Assembly (NCBI GenBank): GCA_937927575.1
Contig: CALBEE010000028.1
Coordinates: 1 to 64,000, forward strand
Origin: an uncultured Saprospiraceae bacterium
GTDB lineage: Bacteria > Bacteroidota > Bacteroidia > Chitinophagales > Saprospiraceae
Length of the DNA stretch: 64,000 bases
Reading direction: 5' to 3'
Both the position numbers and the translations under genes were made by a program. The notes under the pieces were generated by a model. It did not search any database, had not been told where the DNA came from, and saw only the letters and a program-made list of their open reading frames with translations. Shown here piece after piece: positions 25,035 to 33,800 of this stretch; position 1 is the first letter of the stretch; each line of letters starts with the position of its first letter.

Positions 25035-26066
25035 TCAACGTTGACGTGCTCGTAAAGGGATTCTTTGTGAATATTGACTTGGTAAGAGTCCAAATTCTTT
25101 CTGAAATAATTTACTGAAATGACCTTTGTTAGTATATCCTACGCTATAAGCTATTTCGCTGATAGTATAATCACCTTCATCCAGCATTTTTCGAGCTTGT
25201 AGCATACGTAGCGTTATCGTAAACTGCCTTATGGATTTATCGAATAGCATATTAAACCCTTGTTGTAATTTGCTGGTGTTCAGTCCGACTACTTGTGATA
25301 ATTCTCTTACTGTTGGGGGGTTAGAATATCTATCCATGATTATATTTTTGGCTTGGTTGACAAGCTCAATGTCTCTTTTACTGAAGCGATAATTTTTGCC
25401 TGTTTGCAGCGTTTCTACTCTGTATCTCTTCATCAAAGAAGTTATCAATTTCAATGAATTGGCTTCAATTAATAACTTCCTCTCGAGCCCTTTCTGTTTG
25501 GATTTAAAAAGGTCTGCAAGCGTACTGACTATAATAGGCTCGGAAGTGCTTTGATGATAAAAGGCCTTTTTGCCAACAGTATCTTTAAACATATCTCTCA
25601 AAATTTCTGGAATCGTATCTAAATCACATTCTATTTTTCTCAGAAATAAAAATCTTATGGAGTCTACTATAATGGCTTGGAAGGGAGTACCTGATTTTAT
25701 GGTCATGCTATAATCAGTATGACCAAGAGGAGCATAAATCATTGCTTGATTAGCCGTCAATTCGTGCGTGATTTTATCATCGTAAGAATTTAGAAGTAAT
25801 TCCCCTTTACTTATGTATTGAAATTGAATAGGATGCCTTCTTCCCAATTTGAATACCAATTGTATATCCTCATTGGGTTGAAAATCAAACATCATGACTC
25901 CAACACCATGATCGAAGTTGATGCCTTTGATCACTCCTTTTCCATAATTGTTGTCAAATTGAGCTGAATATTCATCACAATCTTCGGTAACCTGTCCATT
26001 CAGTATTCGCCCTAGATTCTCTATTCTATCTGCATATCTGTAGCCAGTTATTTCTATTTTATGCAT
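25035..26066 (-). CDS. AraC-family transcriptional regulator
   Basis: A 343-residue regulator. The N-terminal ~220 residues are a beta-rich sensing part with no recognised ligand motif; the C-terminal ~100 residues carry the two AraC helix-turn-helices: PPTVRELSQVVGLNTSKLQQGFNMLF and DYTISEIAYSVGYTNKGHFSKLFQKEFG, followed by LLPSQY, the usual end. The layout is that of the OruR/PchR-like AraC regulators common in Bacteroidota. Its target is not evident: the neighbouring genes are a beta-barrel protein (convergent) and a hypothetical gene upstream in the same direction. Confidence 0.88.
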   Translation of the reverse strand: MHKIEITGYRYADRIENLGRILNGQVTEDCDEYSAQFDNNYGKGVIKGINFDHGVGVMMFDFQPNEDIQLVFKLGRRHPIQFQYISKGELLLNSYDDKITHELTANQAMIYAPLGHTDYSMTIKSGTPFQAIIVDSIRFLFLRKIECDLDTIPEILRDMFKDTVGKKAFYHQSTSEPIIVSTLADLFKSKQKGLERKLLIEANSLKLITSLMKRYRVETLQTGKNYRFSKRDIELVNQAKNIIMDRYSNPPTVRELSQVVGLNTSKLQQGFNMLFDKSIRQFTITLRMLQARKMLDEGDYTISEIAYSVGYTNKGHFSKLFQKEFGLLPSQYSQRIPLRARQR

Positions 26067-26265
26067 ATATGTATCGTTTTAATTAGAGTATAACTTATTT
26101 CTTTTCGAGTATTCGAAAGCTAACGATTGCTTTACATTTGCTTTCAACATCATAGTCTTTCAGCAAGCTACTTGAAAAGTCCAAATTACAGTTGTTATTG
26201 GTCGATTTCATGATTGATCAATGCATTAAAACAAAGCTGTTGGGGAATTGGTGTTGCTCACAGTG

Positions 26266-26291
26266 GCTCTCCAAATTTAGTTTTGGGGAGC
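26266..26291 (+). terminator. isolated hairpin with T-run, plus orientation
   Basis: Stem GCTCTCCAAA (26266-26275) with TTTTGGGGAGC (26281-26291), including a G·T pair, followed by TTTTACTT. No annotated plus-strand gene precedes it, so it may end an unrecognised small transcript starting in 26067-26260, or be a chance hairpin. Confidence 0.35.
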
Positions 26292-26356
26292 TTTTACTTT
26301 GCGTAATACTCTATTGATTAATTTTATAATTTATTGTTTTTATTAAATTCCGATTT

Positions 26357-26815
26357 TTAGTTGGATACGATAGCGTGTAATTGATTGGTGCTCACCATTC
26401 TCTTAAGTTGTGTATTTATTTTATGATAGACGGATAAGACACTCCTTAATGATTCAGTAAATGAATTAGGTAAGCCATCTCCACTCATAGCATTTTCGAT
26501 ATATTCTTGTTGTTTGCTTTCTATCTCTAAGAATGCTTTAATTAGCATTTCTGATTTGCTTGACAATTGATTTTTAGATGAAGTATATTTAGGCAGCCTA
26601 TTCACCTGAGGTGGATGTGCGCCACTTTTGATATCTATTACGTTGTCTGGTAGTAGATCTAGAATATGCTTTTTGCTTTCGATAAGACTAGTAATCGTTT
26701 CGAGCAGTTCTTTAGAATCGTCAGGCTGTAATTTTATATTGGAAAGAACATCTATATCTTCCTTAAGCATGTGTTCGAGTTCTACTATTATTGACGCTGA
26801 ATTTATATTGTTCAT
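26357..26815 (-). CDS. hypothetical helical protein
   Basis: A 152-residue soluble protein, predicted almost entirely helical with long amphipathic segments (IIVELEHMLKEDIDVLSNI, ELLETITSLIESKKHILDLL, EMLIKAFLEIESKQQEYI). No signal peptide, cysteine or known motif. The size and helix pattern recall the PA2169-like and ferritin-like bundle proteins elsewhere in the window, but I see no diagnostic residues. It starts 42 bases after the MscS gene stop and is probably co-transcribed with it from the promoter at 27791. Confidence 0.6.
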   Translation of the reverse strand: MNNINSASIIVELEHMLKEDIDVLSNIKLQPDDSKELLETITSLIESKKHILDLLPDNVIDIKSGAHPPQVNRLPKYTSSKNQLSSKSEMLIKAFLEIESKQQEYIENAMSGDGLPNSFTESLRSVLSVYHKINTQLKRMVSTNQLHAIVSN

Positions 26816-26857
26816 AAGGTTTTGTATTTAAAATTGATTAAGTATGGCATGGCCAGT

Positions 26858-27775
26858 TTAATAGGGTTGTAGCTGCGCAGATTCACCGATCTCTTCTTTT
26901 AATGAGATACCACCTCTAATACCAAAATCTAATGTAGTTATCGGATAAGGTATCATTATGTCTGCTTGATCTAAGGCTTGTTTAATTGCCTTTATAGCAT
27001 TAGATTTAGCTTTCAAATAGTCCTTCTGTCCATTTACTTCTATCCAGAATCTTGCATCAAAATTTATTGAACTACCGCCGAATTCATTAAAAAGTATTTC
27101 TACTGGCTTGTTTTTCATACGATAGTCAAGTTTTTCTAATGTTTTGATTATCGTATCTTCTGTCTTTTGTAGATTGTCCCCATAACTTACTCCACAAGAA
27201 ATATCTACACGACGTTCACCCGAACTACTGTAGTTTTTCATTGGATTCTGTAAGACATCTTTATTGGGTATTATGACATCCTGGCCAGTAGGCAGTCTCA
27301 ATTTTGTATTTCGTAAATCTATATCTGTTATGGTGCCGAAGTAACCATTTGTATCTACGAGGTCTCCGATTTGATACAATTTTTTTACAGACATAAATAC
27401 CCCGGAAAACAAGTTATTCATAGGGTCTTGTAAGGCCAAACCAACAGCCAAACCAATTACACCGGCTGTAGCCAAAATTTTGTTTATGGTACCACTAAGA
27501 TTAAATATAGAAAGTATCATAAATAGTACAGCAACACCAAATATGACTGAAGCCAAGTTGGAGACTAGATTCAAGACAGTTTGATTCTTTGTTACTCTTT
27601 TGGTAATGTTTACTGCGAATCTTTTAATATACTTAGAAGAGAAATAGGCTATTGATGCTACTACCAAAGCTATCGCTAAGTTAGGTAGCTGCAATATGAT
27701 CATATTGAGCCAATCCGTTAATTTATCTACTAAATTGTTAGAAGATGATGATAGTTGTTCTGAAAATTCGTCCAT
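26858..27775 (-). CDS. MscS-family mechanosensitive channel
   Basis: A 305-residue small-conductance channel. Three N-terminal membrane helices occupy about residues 25-110; the pore-lining third helix reads VIGLAVGLALQDPMNNLFSGV, with the family's alternating Gly/Ala and the following NLFSG motif. The beta domain has the phrase IGDLVDTNGYFGTITDIDLRNT and the alpha-beta C-terminal domain follows. It opens under hypo-osmotic stress. A paralogue is at 53630-54520. It has a near-perfect copy of the ECF-type promoter at 27791-27819, which places it in the proposed regulon. Confidence 0.93.
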   Translation of the reverse strand: MDEFSEQLSSSSNNLVDKLTDWLNMIILQLPNLAIALVVASIAYFSSKYIKRFAVNITKRVTKNQTVLNLVSNLASVIFGVAVLFMILSIFNLSGTINKILATAGVIGLAVGLALQDPMNNLFSGVFMSVKKLYQIGDLVDTNGYFGTITDIDLRNTKLRLPTGQDVIIPNKDVLQNPMKNYSSSGERRVDISCGVSYGDNLQKTEDTIIKTLEKLDYRMKNKPVEILFNEFGGSSINFDARFWIEVNGQKDYLKAKSNAIKAIKQALDQADIMIPYPITTLDFGIRGGISLKEEIGESAQLQPY

Positions 27776-27790
27776 AATCGCTGTTTATTA

Positions 27791-27819
27791 TCGTACTTCG
27801 ATACAGTCAACTTTGTTCG
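27791..27819 (-). promoter_or_regulatory. ECF-type promoter, MscS gene
   Basis: CGAACA (27819-27814), 17 bases, GTACGATAAT (from 27796), 21 bases before the ATG. One of the best matches to the shared pattern. Confidence 0.65.
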
Positions 27820-27838
27820 ATGGATGTTTTATCTCATT

Positions 27839-27874
27839 AAAAAAGAGCTTCGTCGTCAAACGAAGCTCTTTTTT
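27839..27874. terminator. bidirectional terminator after the DUF1328 gene
   Basis: Fourteen-bp stem (27839-27852 with 27861-27874; core AAGAGCTTCG) and 8-base loop, with T-runs on both strands. It ends the DUF1328 transcript on the minus strand and isolates it from the MscS promoter. Confidence 0.85.
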
Positions 27875-27954
27875 GGCTAATTTTTTATGATACGCATTGA
27901 GTAATGCGTATTGATACTACTGATATTCAATAGTAGTTTAATTTCTTTAAATAT

Positions 27955-28122
27955 TTATTGCACTTTTGCTGTCCCTTTAAATAATAAAGAAAGAATGAAA
28001 AGTACTAAAAAGATATAGAAGCATATCTTGGCAATTCCAGCAGCAGCACCTGCTATTCCTCCGAATCCGAGTACTCCAGCAATGACTGCAATTACTATAA
28101 ATGATAATGTCCAACGTAGCAT
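27955..28122 (-). CDS. DUF1328 family small membrane protein (YtjA-like)
   Basis: A 55-residue protein with two hydrophobic helices. It reads [20 protein letters not shown], then [18 protein letters not shown], and ends [10 protein letters not shown]. The N-terminal MLRW, the central GxxGxAAGIAKI and the loop to the second helix are the DUF1328 signature. Function unknown; homologues are widespread inner-membrane stress-linked peptides. It has its own ECF-type promoter 43 bases upstream and its own terminator. Confidence 0.9.
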   Translation of the reverse strand: MLRWTLSFIVIAVIAGVLGFGGIAGAAAGIAKICFYIFLVLFILSLLFKGTAKVQ

Positions 28123-28159
28123 ATTAAATGTATTTAAGGTTAAAAAATAATTGTACTTG

Positions 28160-28188
28160 ATTTACTTTATTTAAGGTTATTTTGTTCG
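28160..28188 (-). promoter_or_regulatory. ECF-type promoter, DUF1328 gene
   Basis: CGAACA (28188-28183), 17 bases, GTAAA (from 28165), about 43 bases before the ATG. Confidence 0.6.
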
Positions 28189-28209
28189 AAAAAAAATAGT
28201 TTTTAAAGG

Positions 28210-28422
28210 TTATTTTTTGTGAGTCACTTCACTTTCGAGCTTAAGCACTTTATCTCCATCCTTAGTGATAATCTCTAAGGCTTTATTGCCAGGTTCGCCG
28301 TTTCGCGTAATAGTGCTTTTGTTTATAGTTTTAGTTACGCTTTCGGTATACGTTTTCTCCACCTTACCCTCTACTTTACCATTTCCCCCTTTCCATTCGA
28401 CTTTACTTCCTTCCTTGATCAT
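28210..28422 (-). CDS. DUF2945 (HVA1-type Tudor-fold) protein
   Basis: A 70-residue protein matching DUF2945, the hypervirulence-associated Tudor-like family: KEGSKVEWKGGNGKVEGKVEK at the start and DGDKVLKLESEV at the end. It is a small beta-barrel thought to bind a partner, with no established enzymatic role. It overlaps the end of the upstream coiled-coil gene by 20 bases, so it is coupled to that gene and its promoter at 29131. Confidence 0.8.
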   Translation of the reverse strand: MIKEGSKVEWKGGNGKVEGKVEKTYTESVTKTINKSTITRNGEPGNKALEIITKDGDKVLKLESEVTHKK

Positions 28423-29107
28423 AATTATTCATTGATTTTACATTTTCATTGACTTTTTCAAATTTGCTCTTTGATAATTTGAGTTGACTTTCTGATTTTC
28501 GAATCTGCTTTTGATTAGATTGCATCTTCTTCATCAGTTCAATGTTCTCCTTTTTTAATTTTTCGATTTCCACGATATTGGAAGCCATTTCTTGGTCAAG
28601 ATCTTCTGCTTTGTTATTGAGATCTTTTAATTTTTCCTTTTTTTCATCCACATCATTCAAATAATACTTTGGAAGATACTCAGTAATGAATTCTTGGACT
28701 ATTTCTTTAAGTTGCATGTATTCATAAGGATATTCTGATTCGGATAACCAATTATTATATCCTAGAGAAGCGAAAACATTCAGGTCAGTTTTACCATTTT
28801 GCGTCTCATCTACTTTAACATGCAAATCGATCTTGGTAGAGGTTATTTTGGGGATGACAACACCTTCAGCAGACATTACGTCTTTATTGAAAAATAATAG
28901 TTTTTTACCGTCTAGATCAACTTCATAATTGTCATCCATCCAGTCTTCAAATTTGTCCTTAATAGTAGATACTTCTGGAGTAAGAGTTACATGAATGCTC
29001 TGTATCATTTCATCCTCATATTCTATAGTACTATCATTAAAAGTAAACTCTTGAGCATGAAGTGCAATGGTGAGTAGTGATAATGTTGCTAATAATAAAT
29101 ATTTCAT
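28403..29107 (-). CDS. secreted coiled-coil hypothetical protein
   Basis: A 234-residue protein with signal peptide (cleavage after ALHA18, mature start QEFTFND). Residues 19-145 are beta-rich, without known motif. Residues about 155-225 form a coiled coil (KEKLKDLNNKAEDLDQEM, KLKKENIELMKKMQSNQKQI). It is probably periplasmic. I do not recognise a family. It overlaps the DUF2945 gene, and it has one of the best copies of the ECF-type promoter. Confidence 0.7.
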   Translation of the reverse strand: MKYLLLATLSLLTIALHAQEFTFNDSTIEYEDEMIQSIHVTLTPEVSTIKDKFEDWMDDNYEVDLDGKKLLFFNKDVMSAEGVVIPKITSTKIDLHVKVDETQNGKTDLNVFASLGYNNWLSESEYPYEYMQLKEIVQEFITEYLPKYYLNDVDEKKEKLKDLNNKAEDLDQEMASNIVEIEKLKKENIELMKKMQSNQKQIRKSESQLKLSKSKFEKVNENVKSMNNYDQGRK

Positions 29108-29130
29108 CTTTTCATTTTTGGTTATGTAGA

Positions 29131-29159
29131 TCGTACTTATTTATTCACCAAATTGTTCG
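29131..29159 (-). promoter_or_regulatory. ECF-type promoter, coiled-coil/DUF2945 pair
   Basis: CGAACA (29159-29154), 17 bases, GTACGAT (from 29136), 29 bases before the ATG. Confidence 0.65.
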
Positions 29160-29306
29160 CTATACAAGCCATAAGTGAAAGAATGGATGGAGTCTGGAAT
29201 GAGATTATATGAGATAGGCTAAGTAGGCGTATTGACTATTAACAGAATATCTTATTCTAATTTTTTACTATTGTTTTACATTTATATACTGTACTCATGT
29301 GTTGGT

Positions 29307-30596
29307 TTATAATTGAGTGGAATTAATCTTATTTTCGAGATGCTCTAGGTCATATTTATTTTTGATATTAGTTTGAATGTCCTCTTTAAGTATATTCATA
29401 TTTTTGGTAATTTCTTCTTGATAGTCGTTGTTCTCTGTAGATTGATTATTAAGATATTGAAGCATTTCTATCATTTTATTCATCAGCACGGCATCATGCT
29501 TACAATATTGACGGTAGGAAGCTAGAGTTTGATAAAGGAGGTCAGAGAAATTCATGGTAGTAAGTTCAATAGTGTGACCATTATCTGTAGCATAAATCTC
29601 TCTATCACTAATTTGCATTCTGAGTGCGAGTAGCTCAGTAATATAGTCTAAGGTAATTATAGCTGTTCCGGGGTCATTGATTCCAGGTGACATAGCTTTT
29701 AGTCCGACTTCTGTAATTTGCTTTAAGCCAAGAATATAATTTTCGTCGATATCCAAACTACTAGAATATATTAAAAATTGGTTTAGGGAATGGCTGTCTT
29801 CTTCATCGATAGTTCCTTTGTATTTGATAATATCTTGATTAGGTAATATATACTGTCCCATGTAGGGTATGATTTTTACGGTTAATTCGTTTTGATCCAC
29901 GAATTCGCATAAACCCTTTAAATTTACTCCTTGATAATATCTTGCGGCATCAGATTGAATGGTTTTAAATTCATTTTCAGTAAAGGTATACTGAGTTCCT
30001 TGCTCTCTTTCAATATTTTGAACTTCAATCAATCTATCCTTTGTTTGATTAAATATTCTCTTCAGTATGAAGCTAATTTGAATATTGGTGCTAATACTAT
30101 GTATAAAATAAACGAATAGACATAAGCAAACCATTCCAAGTAATATTCCGAATAAGATGGTGAATCCATTCAAAGTAAATTTATCTGCTCTTGTCTCAAT
30201 ACTTATTAGGACTATTATATTATAAATGATGGTGCCTAAATACACACCCAAGACGGTCTGGTTCAATTTGTCAGAAATCAATCCAGGGAGTAGCCTAGGA
30301 GAAAAATTAGAACTGGCTTGATTTAATAATATCATTACCATTGAAAAACTGAATACAGTTAGAGAAATAATTCCACCAATTAGTGTTCCAAGCAATGTTC
30401 TTGCTGTTTCCGAACTTGCAATTACCAATGCAGGAAATTTATCATTTAGAAATTTGGTGACACCATCATCTTCTATATTTAATAAAACTAAGGCAAGTAC
30501 TGCTAATACTGCGGTTATCAAAGTAGGATAGAAGGCTATACTTGATATTATCTTAAGATAGCTAGAGTGGAATTTATTCTTGATCTGGGTAATCAT
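29307..30596 (-). CDS. DUF2254 family membrane protein
   Basis: A 429-residue protein with four membrane helices in the first 190 residues: FYPTLITAVLAVLALVLL, the conserved TLLGTLIGGIISLTVFSFSMVMILL followed by NQASSNFSPRLLPGL, then two more around VLGVYLGTIIYNIIV and ILLGMVCLCLFVYFIHSIS. This is the DUF2254 signature. The rest is a cytosolic domain with SPGINDPGTAI. Function unknown; some members are annotated as ion-channel-like. A CGAACT hexamer lies upstream at 30643-30638, without a convincing second half, so regulon membership is not claimed. Confidence 0.85.
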   Translation of the reverse strand: MITQIKNKFHSSYLKIISSIAFYPTLITAVLAVLALVLLNIEDDGVTKFLNDKFPALVIASSETARTLLGTLIGGIISLTVFSFSMVMILLNQASSNFSPRLLPGLISDKLNQTVLGVYLGTIIYNIIVLISIETRADKFTLNGFTILFGILLGMVCLCLFVYFIHSISTNIQISFILKRIFNQTKDRLIEVQNIEREQGTQYTFTENEFKTIQSDAARYYQGVNLKGLCEFVDQNELTVKIIPYMGQYILPNQDIIKYKGTIDEEDSHSLNQFLIYSSSLDIDENYILGLKQITEVGLKAMSPGINDPGTAIITLDYITELLALRMQISDREIYATDNGHTIELTTMNFSDLLYQTLASYRQYCKHDAVLMNKMIEMLQYLNNQSTENNDYQEEITKNMNILKEDIQTNIKNKYDLEHLENKINSTQL

Positions 30597-30841
30597 GGCA
30601 GTAGTTTTAGATCTAAGTCTTAGTTGAACGCGTTAGTTCGATATGATAATATAGACAAAGTAAATTACGGTATATGCCCTAATTATTGGCTGAATCAGTA
30701 TAGACACTGCTATGTACCTTTACTTATCAAACAATTCAAAGGATGTTAGAGTATATTTGTAGGAGGAACGTTGCTATTGAATTCAATTAAATTGGACCTC
30801 TCCATATTGGAATTAAATAATCAGAATAAGAAATACCCTTA

Positions 30842-33800
30842 GTGATCAAGAAAGTAAGGAAGTGGATACTCTATGTAATACTTGGTTTCCTGTTATTGGG
30901 GACGGGCCTATACATAGCACTTCAGTTTTCCTCAGTGCAAAATTACCTCAAGGATAAGGCATTGGTATTAATATCAGAAAAATATCAAGCGGACTGGAGT
31001 ATTGGTACGATTCAAATCGACTTTTTCGATGAAGTAGTACTAGAAGATATACTTTTTTTAGATCAGCAAAACGATACATTGCTCATGGCGAATCGTTTGC
31101 ATGTGGATATAAGTTTATTCAGCATATTTTCAAAAAATATACATTTAGATCGTATAGAGATAGATGGGATGAATTCGAAACTCTACAATCTAGAAGGGGA
31201 ACGAATGAATTATGAATTTTTATTTCCAACAGTGGAGTCTCAAGACCTAGCATTAGAACAAGATAGCGAGAGTAGTGCGTGGACTTACATGGTAGATCTT
31301 CTTCGATTGTCAGATGCTCGCATTTATTATAGAACAAACAGCCAGGAAATAGATTTTTCTACGTCCTTATTAAATGTAGAAATCGACGATTTTGATCTTT
31401 TGACTCAAAAACTAAATGTGGAAAATGTTCAAATTTCTAATGCAGCGGTCAAGATAGACTCTTACAATCAAGCTTCGAAGCAGGAACCTTTTGCTCTGCC
31501 TAATATGGGATGGAAAATTGATTTGCACCATTTAGAGATAGATGATTCCGATTTAAAAATGTTGTCGGATTCTCCGATTAAGAGTACTAATCTTCATTTA
31601 TCTTTAAAGGATGTATTGTGGCAAGATTCATTGCTTAAAGTAGATGTGGAAAATGTAAAAGGCGATTTTCTAGATAATATCAATTTAAAGAATGCGCAAG
31701 GAGAAATCGTAATGATAGAAGATCAATTACAAATTAATAATCTAAAATTGGAAACTTCTAATGATGTAATCGCTGCCAACGCACTAACATATAATTTCAA
31801 TACGCAAGGGGTTTCAGCTAATTCTTTAGTTTCTAAAATAGGAGATCAGACATTACGCAATTTTAGATCTTTCATTCCAAAGTCTATTCGTCTCATAAAG
31901 CAGACAGAACTTAATCTTGCAGCTGAAACTATCACCTACGATCAGACGGCCATGTCGGCACAAAATTTATTGGTAACTTATGGCAAGGCTATACAACTTA
32001 ATGCAGATCTGAGTTTGACTAATTTAAGGAGTAGTGATATCGAAGTAAATGGCAATTTGAATCAAGCTAAATCGGATCTAGTCCTTTTGGATTTTATGTT
32101 GGATGATTTGAATATTCCAGATAGTCTATCTCAATTTAGAAATTTAAAACTTAGTGGCCTTCTAAGAGGTTCCAAGTCTAAGATGAATGTATCGCAGCTA
32201 GCGATCCAATTGGATGAAGTTTTTTCAGCTGAGCTAAGCGGCCTAATCAGTAATCTTAACGATAGCGATAAAGTATTTTTCGATGTTGCCTTCAGCGACA
32301 TGAAAGCAGATATCGATCAACTGCCTATCCCTACCATAGAAGGATTAGCTCTAGATAGCTTAGGAATAGCAAATTTCGTCGGAGATGTTAGAGGAGGAGT
32401 GAATGCATTGGAGCTAAATGGCGAATTGCAATCTAATCTTGGTAATTTAGTGACAGCTATTAGATTGAATAATCTTCAAGATTTCGAGAATTTATCCTAC
32501 CAAGGAAAAGTCGAAATGAAAGGATTCGATATAGGTACATTATTGCAACGCTCCGACTTAGATAAAATTAGTATTTCTTCTGAAGTGGATGGGGTAGGTG
32601 TAGACTTCGCAAATATGAATGCTAGAGTAAAGGGAACAATATCTGATTTCTCTTACAATGATTATAATTATGCGGATATAGATATTGATGCTTTTATATC
32701 GGATTCAAAAATTGATGGACATGTTGAGCTTGACGATTCGAATATAAAATTGAATTATGATGGCGTAATTTCGTTTGTAGATAGACAATCTATTTTTCAA
32801 TTTGAAACTTTAATTGATACAGTCAACCTACAAGCCTTAGGATTTTATAATAAAGCGTTAAATCTGAAGGGTCTCATCAAGTCAGATTTGAGATTACCCT
32901 TAAGAAAAAACACCAAAGGTTACTTAGATATTTACAATCTTGAGATTGATAATTCTAAGGAAGTGTTTTATGAAGATAGCATATTAATGTCTGCAGTAAA
33001 ATCTTCAGATTCGACTTATATAGATGTAAGGAGTGACTTCATGAGTTTAGATATTGATGGTCAGTTTGGAATTAGAGAATTACCCAAGGCCCTTATGTCT
33101 ATGGCTGATCATTATATTAATTTAGATTCAGTGATGGTAGAAGATTATGAGAGTAAATCTGTCAAGATGATAGGAAGCATCAACACACTTAAGCCTCTAG
33201 ATGTGATTTTAGCCAATACGTTAGTTCAATCAAAGCAGATCGATATGGATGTGGATTTTGATTTTACAAATTATCAGATAGAGGGAATGCTTACTGCGGA
33301 TAGTTTATTCTATGATGAGTACTTCTCTCGAGAAACAAAAATTGATATTACTACTCAATCAAAAACACTCTCCGTAGATGTTTTGGCGAAGGATAATATA
33401 GCGAATAATGTAGAAATTCCAATTGTATCCTTGAAGAATTGTTTTAAGAATCAACAGTTATTTTCTACCTTATTGGCTAAAGATGATGATGCACTACCCA
33501 AACTCCGCTTTAGTACTATAATCGAAAATACAGATCGAGCATTAACCATCTCATTGGAAGATAGTCTGATTTTAAATAGTAAAGAATGGTCAGCTAGTAA
33601 GGATAACTTCATGGAGTTTTCGAATGATCGTATATATGTAAGTGAACTTACTTTAACAGATCAAAATGAATATTTGAAAGTTTATAGTTCGGATGAATCT
33701 GGACAGGATTTAATATTTGATTTTCGTAATTTTAATATAGGACAGTTTACTACATTATTAACAAGTGAGCCATCTAAGCTAGTAGGTAATATCGACGGAA

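Noticed and set aside
26200-26330. A 35-codon plus-strand ORF near 26210
   Set aside because: Composition looks unlike neighbouring proteins and there is no promoter or ribosome site; the hairpin inside it is recorded instead.
30638-30643. CGAACT upstream of the DUF2254 gene as a regulon promoter
   Set aside because: The hexamer differs at its last base and no GTA follows at the right distance.
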